Source of the DNA: Deltaproteobacteria bacterium
Lineage (GTDB): Bacteria > Myxococcota_A > UBA9160 > SMWR01
Assembly (NCBI GenBank): GCA_019310965.1
Contig: JAFDDG010000034.1
Location: 1-39,037, forward strand
Length of the DNA stretch: 39,037 nucleotides
Reading direction: 5' to 3'
Part shown: positions 32,525 to 39,037 of the stretch, piece after piece
How positions within the stretch are numbered: position 1 is the stretch's first letter
Layout: the number at the start of each line of letters is the position of its first letter
The notes under the pieces: generated by a model
Databases searched by the model: none
What the model was told of the DNA's origin: nothing
The model's input: the letters and a program-made list of their open reading frames with translations, nothing else
Position numbers and translations under genes: made by a program

Positions 32525-32669
32525 CCGGGATCTCCTTGCCGTCGAGCTTGTTGCTCGCTCGACAGCTGAAACACCCAGACGCCGGAAAAGTTGCGGCGGA
32601 GCCCAGCACCGACAGGACATGCGGGAAGCCCTCGCCTCCCGCCGCTATCCTACGGCTGGGAGGATCGAC

Positions 32670-33089
32670 GTGGAGATCAATGGCATCGCGCACACGTTCA
32701 TCACAGTCGGTGACTTCGCTCGGGCTCGGGCATTCTACTCCGAGCTGCTGCCCTTCCTGGGTATGCAGCCCGTGCTCGACGGCGAGGGCTTCTTCTACTG
32801 CGTGGGGGGCCGCACCGCGTTCGGCCTGCGCGCTGCCGATCCGGCTCATGCCGGTGAGCGTTTCGACCAGGGTCGTGTGGGGCTGCATCACATCTGCTTC
32901 CGCGTGCGCGAGCGCGAGGATGTGGAGACCGTGTACGATTTCGCACGGACGCTGGGCGCCACGATCGTACACCCACCCAAGGACGGCCCCTACGCGCCCG
33001 GTTACTACTCGGTGCTGTTCGAAGACCTGGACGGCATCCGCCTCGAAGTCAACTTCGTGCCGGGCAAGGGGCTGCTGGCGCATGAGTGA
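32670..33089 (+). CDS. VOC (glyoxalase/bleomycin resistance) family protein
   Basis: 139-aa metal-dependent fold of the vicinal oxygen chelate superfamily (glyoxalase I, dioxygenases, bleomycin-binding proteins). The two beta-alpha-beta-beta-beta modules are visible. Likely metal ligands are the first-strand His (GIAHTFITVGD), the second-module His (GLHHICFRV) and the last-strand Glu (GIRLEVNFVPG). The full set suggests an active enzyme, but the substrate cannot be told. The start is GTG at 32670 behind GGGAGGA; the longer frame upstream is a by-product of the 33-bp repeats on the other strand. It diverges from the repeat protein across 145 bp and is followed 33 bp later by a small gene. Confidence 0.9.
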   Translation: MEINGIAHTFITVGDFARARAFYSELLPFLGMQPVLDGEGFFYCVGGRTAFGLRAADPAHAGERFDQGRVGLHHICFRVREREDVETVYDFARTLGATIVHPPKDGPYAPGYYSVLFEDLDGIRLEVNFVPGKGLLAHE

Positions 33090-33122
33090 CGACGTCCGCG
33101 CGGGCCTCGGTTAGGCGCGGTC

Positions 33123-33386
33123 GTGTCCGTCCACGGTGAATTCCAGCGCGCTCTCGCGACCCTGGTGACGTTTTTGCGCAACACCCAGGATGCGACGTGC
33201 GAGGCGAAGGCGGCGGCGCTCGAAACCTGCTCCGCGGCCGCGCGCGAAGACCTCAGCGCGGCCGCACGTCACACCCTCGATGTATGTGCTGCGGCGCCGA
33301 CGGCGGAACTCTCGCAGCTAGAACACGACGAGTACGCAGAGAGCGCGGAACACCTGGCCGCCATTTGCCGCTCGCTGCTCGGCTAG
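33123..33386 (+). CDS. Small hypothetical protein, probably helical
   Basis: 87-aa protein that I do not recognise. It is alanine-, glutamate- and leucine-rich with a helical pattern, and has four cysteines (TCEAK, ETCSAA, DVCAAA, ICRSLLG), possibly paired between helices. There is no signal peptide or membrane segment. The GTG start at 33123 has no strong Shine-Dalgarno, but it follows the VOC gene by only 33 bp, so the two may be co-transcribed. Support for it being a real gene is its position, amino-acid composition and the lack of a better frame. A chance frame cannot be excluded. Confidence 0.55.
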   Translation: MSVHGEFQRALATLVTFLRNTQDATCEAKAAALETCSAAAREDLSAAARHTLDVCAAAPTAELSQLEHDEYAESAEHLAAICRSLLG

Positions 33387-33466
33387 GCGTTCGACCCGAG
33401 CCCGGCGCGGGAGGCACCGAGGGCTCGGCCCCTCCAGAGCAGCCCGACACCGCGCAGCCGACCGGA

Positions 33467-33483
33467 TTCCGCCAGCGGCGGAA
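33467..33483. terminator. Hairpin 80 bp after the small hypothetical gene
   Basis: TTCCGCC-AGC-GGCGGAA is a perfect seven-pair stem with a three-base loop, in the 269-bp gap before the TPR lipoprotein gene. No T-run follows. The rest of the gap shows no gene and no clear promoter boxes. Confidence 0.4.
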
Positions 33484-33655
33484 ACCTCCGCCCCGAACGT
33501 ACCCAGTCCGATGAAACTCGGGGTCCGGCCTAAGGACGTGGACACCGCTTTCCGAAAAGGTCCGGGAGGGCGCCGTTCGCTCAGGGGTTCTGCCGGAACC
33601 TGCACATGGGCGAGCGACGCCGAGTTGCACACGACTTTCCGATCAAGGGGATCCC

Positions 33656-36204
33656 ATGCTGGCGCTCAGAGCCCGGGACATGAAACTCGCCCTCGCGCTG
33701 CTCGTCGCCGTCGCCTTCGCTGGCGGCTGCGCGAGTCAACACCCTTCCGCAAAGCTGGAAGACGGTGCGAACGCCTATCGCGAAGGGCGTGTCGGCGACG
33801 CCGAGCTGATCTGGCTCGAGTCGCTGTCGGAGTCCGAAGCGTACGGAGAAGGGGATCCGCGGCTCGCCCAGAGCCTCCGCATGTTGGCCAATCTGCAGAT
33901 CCAGCAAGAGCGCTATCTCGAGGCGCGGCCGAATCTCGAGCGCTGGGTCGCCATCAAGGAGCGCAACGGCGACACCAGCGACGGCGGCTTCGCCGACGGC
34001 CTCGATGCGCTCGCCGGCCTCTACCTGTTGAACGACGAAACTGAAAGAGCCATCGCAACCTACGAGCGTTCGATGGCGGCGCGCGAGTCCGACACACAGC
34101 TCGACAACATCGCACTGGCGGAAACCCTCGAGCATCTGGGTCGCGCCTACCTCGCGGTGGGACGCTCCGCAGATGCCGAAGCCAGCTTCACCCGCGCCGT
34201 CGACATCCGCGAAGAAGCCCTCGGTGCCAGCGACCCGAGCCTGGCGAACAGCCTGCACGCGCTCGCCCTATTTCAGCACGACCACGGCCACTACGCCGCG
34301 GCCCGCGAACTCTACGAGCGCACCGCGGAGATCCTCGAAGACTCTCCCGAGCGCGAGAGCCGTCTCCACGCTCAGGTGCTGCGCGACTGGGGCAGCCTCG
34401 AGCGCACACTGGAAGACCACGCGACCGCCGACGAGCTGCTGGCTCGGGCGCTCGAGCTGTACACCGCCGATTACGGGGAGCGCCACGTCGAGACCGCCAC
34501 CGTGGTCAACCAGATCGGCCTGCTGCGGGCTCAGCAGCGGCGACTCGACGACGCTGCCGAGCTGCTCGATTGGGTCCTCACCGTGCGTGAGGAAGAGTAC
34601 GGGCTCGAGAGCGAGCCGGTGGCGGCGGTTCTGAACAACCGCGCGCTGGTGCATCAATATGCGCTCGAGTACGCAGAGGCGAAGGGGGTCTTCGCCCGGG
34701 CACTCCAGACACAACGCCGGGCGGCAGGCGACCGCAACCGACTGGTCGCCGCCATCCACACCAACCTCGGCCTGCTGCACCGCCTGCTGCAGGACCCCGT
34801 GCTCGCCGAGAACGAGTTGCGCCTGGCCCTCGAGATCCAGGAAGACATCCTCGAACGCGATCATCCGGAGATCGCAAGGACCCTACACGACCTGGCAGAC
34901 GCGCTGCTGACCCAGGGCCAGGTAGACGAAGCGGACGTGTGGCTCAGACGCAGCCTGCTGATCAAGGAGCGCGCCTACGGCCCCGATCACGAGCAGGTGG
35001 CGAGGACCGTCGCGCTGATAGGCGTGCTTCATTCCGCCCGCGGCCACTACACCCTCGCCGCCGAGAGCTTCAGGCGCGCGATCGGCATCTGGGAGCTGGC
35101 GCCGCCAGACGACGCTACGGCGTATGCCGAGGCGCTGGCCAACCTGGCGCTGCTCCGTCAGGTGCAGAACAACGCGACCGCCGCCGTTGTGCTCTACGAA
35201 CGCGCCGTGCCGCTGCTGCAGCAGGAGCTCGGCCCGCGGCATCGCTCGACGTTGCGCGCGCGCCATAACGCCGCCGCCGCGTTGGCCGCCCAGGGCAACT
35301 ACGACGCCGCCATGCGCGGCTACGAGAGTCTATTGGCAGATGCGAAGCGGGTGTTGCCGGCGGGCGACGCGGAGCTCGCGCGGCCGCTGATCGGCCTGGC
35401 GACGCTGAATCTCGAGATGGGACTCTACGCCAAGGCCAACGAGCTCTACGTGGACGCGATCGCGATCCTCGAGCGCGCCGAGCCGGGCAAGCCGAGCGCT
35501 CTGGCGTTCGCCATCGGCGGGCGAGCGGACTGCATGGTCCACCAGGGACGTCTCGTCGAGGCGGAGCCGCTCTACCGGAGCGGCATCGCGCTGCTCGACA
35601 GCCAGGAGAACGCCAGCCCGCGGGAGCTGGGCGCCATGGTCGCCAACCTGGCTTCGGTCACCGACCAGCTCGGACGCCACCGGGAGGCGATCGCCCACTA
35701 CGTCCGTGCCCTCGAACTCCTCGAGGAGGCCTACGGCCCCAAGCACGCGCTGATCGGACGGCTGCTGACGGAACGAGCCCACACCCTGGCACGCGCCGGC
35801 GAGCGACAAGCCGCCAGAACCAGCTACGAGCAGGCACTGACGCTGCGCGAGGCAATTCTGCGCGGCGACGATCCCGAGCTCTCGGAAACCCTCGACGGGC
35901 TCGCAATGTTGCTCATCGAGGCCGGCAAGCTCGATCGCGCAGACAGCATGCTGCGCCGCTCCCTGGCGGTACACGAAGCGAGCGGCACGCGCGACCCCGT
36001 GGGCAATGGGCGCACCTGGAGCGCTCTCGGGCATCTCTACATGGTGCGCAACGACCCCAAGCAGGCGGTGAGCGCCTACCAGCGCGCACTCGACCTGCTC
36101 CAGCCGAATCTCATGCCAGAACATCCGCTGCTGCGCGAAACCCAGCGCGGCCACGACCTGGCGGTTCGCGCGGCGAAACTCCAGCCAAAAGAAGTCAGCC
36201 GTCG

Positions 36205-36208
<4 letters not shown>
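33656..36208 (+). CDS. TPR-repeat lipoprotein
   Basis: 850-aa exported lipoprotein made almost wholly of tetratricopeptide repeats of the 42-residue kinesin-light-chain type (units such as [34 protein letters not shown] and [21 protein letters not shown]). About 17-18 units span from residue 50 to the end. The lipobox is AFAGGC, with lipidation at about C28. ATG 33656 follows AAGGGGA; an in-frame ATG at 33680 ([17 protein letters not shown]) is also possible and gives a more typical signal peptide. TPR arrays bind other proteins, so it is probably a scaffold at the inner or outer membrane; no partner can be named from context. Its stop overlaps by 4 bp the end of the convergent ettA remnant. 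Confidence 0.9.
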
Positions 36209-37804
<1,596 letters not shown>

Positions 37805-38244
37805 GGGGCGCGGATGCTAGCAGCTCGCGATCTGCACCCGCGGCCCCACCGCAGCGTCGAGCTGCGGGAATCCGGCGCAGTGTCGAAGCCCGCGAGAGCA
37901 CGGCCGGCCGGCACGCGAGGCGCCCAGCAGTGCCCCCAGCAGCCAGTGGAACGCCGTCCATCTATCCATGCGCGAGAACATCAGAAAGCGAGGCCAGTGG
38001 CGGCTGAGAGGGCCACTTCTGGGGTGGGCGTGGCTGCCTGCACGCTCCCGGACCGGCCGGCGCCAGGCCCGTGCCCGATGTTGGGGCGAAGACTGGAAAC
38101 CGCTCGAATAGGAACGGCTTTTCCCACTTTCGGAACTCGCGTTCCTCGCCCGCTCAACGGAGGCCGTGCGGGGCGAACCGGGAGAACGCCACATCCCCCT
38201 GCTCTGATTGACATTCCCGTGGAGGCGCAGAATTCCGCCACAAA
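37805..38244. other. 440-bp intergenic region upstream of ettA and the PEP-CTERM gene
   Basis: No supported gene is seen. The gap must hold the ettA promoter (leftward). A perfect TTGACA occurs at 38208-38213, but no good -10 box lies at the right spacing. GGAAC-TCGC-GTTCC near 38139-38152 is a small dyad. A 50-codon minus-strand frame (37817-37969) lacks a ribosome binding site. Confidence 0.5.
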
Positions 38245-38260
38245 TGGAACGCAGATTGCA
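38245..38260 (+). promoter_or_regulatory. Sigma-54 (-24/-12) promoter candidate for the PEP-CTERM gene
   Basis: TGGAACGCAGATTGCA matches the sigma-54 consensus TGGCACG-N4-TTGCA at all but one position. The invariant GG (38246-38247) and GC (38258-38259) have the required spacing. Transcription would begin about 12 bases later, leaving a leader of about 90 bases before ATG 38360. In other bacteria PEP-CTERM genes are controlled by the PrsK/PrsR two-component system with RpoN, which fits. Confidence 0.7.
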
Positions 38261-38271
38261 GTAAGGTGGCT

Positions 38272-38335
38272 GCGGGAAGGGGAGCCTTCCGCTCCAAGTG
38301 GGCGGGGCAGGCTCTCCAGCAGGAGAGAATGCCCC
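38272..38335 (+). promoter_or_regulatory. Two stable hairpins in the PEP-CTERM gene leader
   Basis: Hairpin 1: GGAAGG (38275-38280), loop GGAG, CCTTCC (38285-38290), with two further outer pairs around a bulged G. Hairpin 2: GGGGCA (38304-38309) and CTCTCC (38312-38317) pair with GGAGAG (38322-38327) and TGCCCC (38330-38335), loop AGCA, with a GG/AA internal pair that could form tandem G-A pairs. They lie between the sigma-54 site and the start codon and could affect mRNA stability or translation. No known riboswitch was recognised. Confidence 0.55.
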
Positions 38336-38359
38336 CCAGGGGAACTGGAGCTGGAAGCC

Positions 38360-39034
38360 ATGCGAAAGCTGCTGCTGTTTGGGTCGTTGGCGGCCCTTCT
38401 GATTGCCGGGCCGGCTGCTGCCGCGCCGGTCGTCTACAACTTTACCTCTGGTCAGGCCGTCGTCACCGCGGACACGGCCATCAGCGGCACACCGATCCTC
38501 GGCGCAACGACGGTCGGGCTCATCGGCTCGTTCATCGAGTTCGACGACGCCACGATCGAGGTCGTCGACCTGCTGATCAATGTCGCTCCCACGGGCATCA
38601 TCGGCACGACCAACGCGTACGGCGGCTACAACCAGTTCACCATCGATGCGGCCTCGATCATGCCCGGCCCCGGCTTCACCACGGTCTTCGGTGTGTCGAC
38701 CGGCCCCGGCCAATTCGACTTCGCAGCGTTCCCGCTCGACATCGACGGCGACTACACGGCCTCGCACACCAGCGGCCTGCCGTTGCCCACGAGCGCGAGC
38801 GTTCCGTTCCAGGACAACTCCGTCATCAACGGCACCATCAATCTGGGCGCCATGACCATGACCATGACGGGAATCACCCTCGCGGTGCTCCCCGGCGCGG
38901 CGTTCGGTGAGTCCGAGGACCTGGTCGTCAAGGCGGACATCACCTTCGGCGCGATCGTGCCGGAGCCCGCCACGGCGAGCCTGCTCGGTCTTGGTCTGCT
39001 CGGAATTGCCGCACAACGTCGGCGCAGCTGCTGA
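38360..39034 (+). CDS. PEP-CTERM sorting-signal protein
   Basis: 224-aa exported protein. ATG 38360 starts a signal peptide (MRKLLLFGSLAALLIAGPAA, cleavage near AAAAP). The body is strand-rich, low in charge and rich in Gly, Thr, Ala and Ile, without cysteines before the C-terminus. The end is a PEP-CTERM signal: VPEPATASLLGLGLLGIAA followed by QRRR, the form recognised by an exosortase that cleaves the tag and anchors or releases the protein, usually with exopolysaccharide production. The exosortase genes are not in the window. The frame is open for 182 codons upstream but without gene-like sequence. A GGAGCTGGA stretch precedes the ATG. The specific function is unknown. Confidence 0.92.
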   Translation: MRKLLLFGSLAALLIAGPAAAAPVVYNFTSGQAVVTADTAISGTPILGATTVGLIGSFIEFDDATIEVVDLLINVAPTGIIGTTNAYGGYNQFTIDAASIMPGPGFTTVFGVSTGPGQFDFAAFPLDIDGDYTASHTSGLPLPTSASVPFQDNSVINGTINLGAMTMTMTGITLAVLPGAAFGESEDLVVKADITFGAIVPEPATASLLGLGLLGIAAQRRRSC

Positions 39035-39037
39035 TAT

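Noticed and set aside
37817..37969. 50-codon minus-strand frame just upstream of ettA, possible leader peptide
   Set aside because: No Shine-Dalgarno and no pairing structure; its hydrophobic start is probably chance.
38208..38236. Sigma-70 promoter starting at TTGACA
   Set aside because: No acceptable -10 hexamer at 16-18 bases; the sigma-54 site just downstream is far better.

Overview
The window is 39 kb of GC-rich, gene-dense chromosomal DNA. Several traits suggest an uncultured aerobic bacterium of the deltaproteobacterial type (Myxococcota, Desulfobacterota or Binatota): an alternative complex III (Act) operon, paired DUF1302/DUF1329 envelope proteins, an F420-type luciferase-like oxidoreductase, an LL-diaminopimelate aminotransferase and a PEP-CTERM protein. 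This placement is inferred from gene content only. I see no rRNA, tRNA, CRISPR array, phage or transposase gene.

Layout. 1-4926 (minus): actA-actB-actC of alternative complex III, running off the left edge. 5337-8133: a small Trm112-like protein faces an operon of histidine kinase, OmpR-type regulator and PAC2 protein; a perfect 29-bp inverted repeat fills the gap between the two convergent ends. 8189-15105: a DUF1329 periplasmic protein faces a very large (1815 aa), cysteine-rich DUF1302 outer-membrane barrel. 15354-19751 (minus): topoisomerase III with a histone-like lysine tail, then an FG-GAP lipoprotein. 19828-23905 (plus): hisS, speA, xthA. 23832-26191 (minus): an NDP-forming acyl-CoA synthetase, preceded by a 42-codon thiolase N-terminal remnant with a strong ribosome binding site. 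26311-29268: an amino-acid:sodium symporter facing a two-gene c-type cytochrome operon. 29328-33386: LLM oxidoreductase, dapL, an OsmC-family protein, a secreted hendecad-repeat protein (minus), a VOC protein and a small unknown protein. 33656-36208: a large TPR lipoprotein. 36205-37804 (minus): an ettA gene broken by an internal deletion. 38360-39034: a PEP-CTERM protein behind a strong sigma-54 promoter candidate and a structured leader.

How the genes work together. The Act complex oxidises quinol and passes electrons to cytochrome c or a terminal oxidase. The second cytochrome operon (a membrane-anchored pentaheme NapC/NirT-like protein plus a monoheme protein) could be another quinol-to-periplasm route. 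The DUF1302/DUF1329 pair suggests movement of hydrophobic compounds across the outer membrane. Much of the rest is housekeeping: translation, polyamine and lysine synthesis, DNA repair and topology.

The points most worth a second look are the broken ettA, the thiolase remnant that may set translation of the acyl-CoA synthetase, the 88-bp palindrome, the 11-residue repeat protein, the giant DUF1302 protein and the sigma-54/leader arrangement before the PEP-CTERM gene. I did not find a clearly new multi-gene defence or biosynthetic system.
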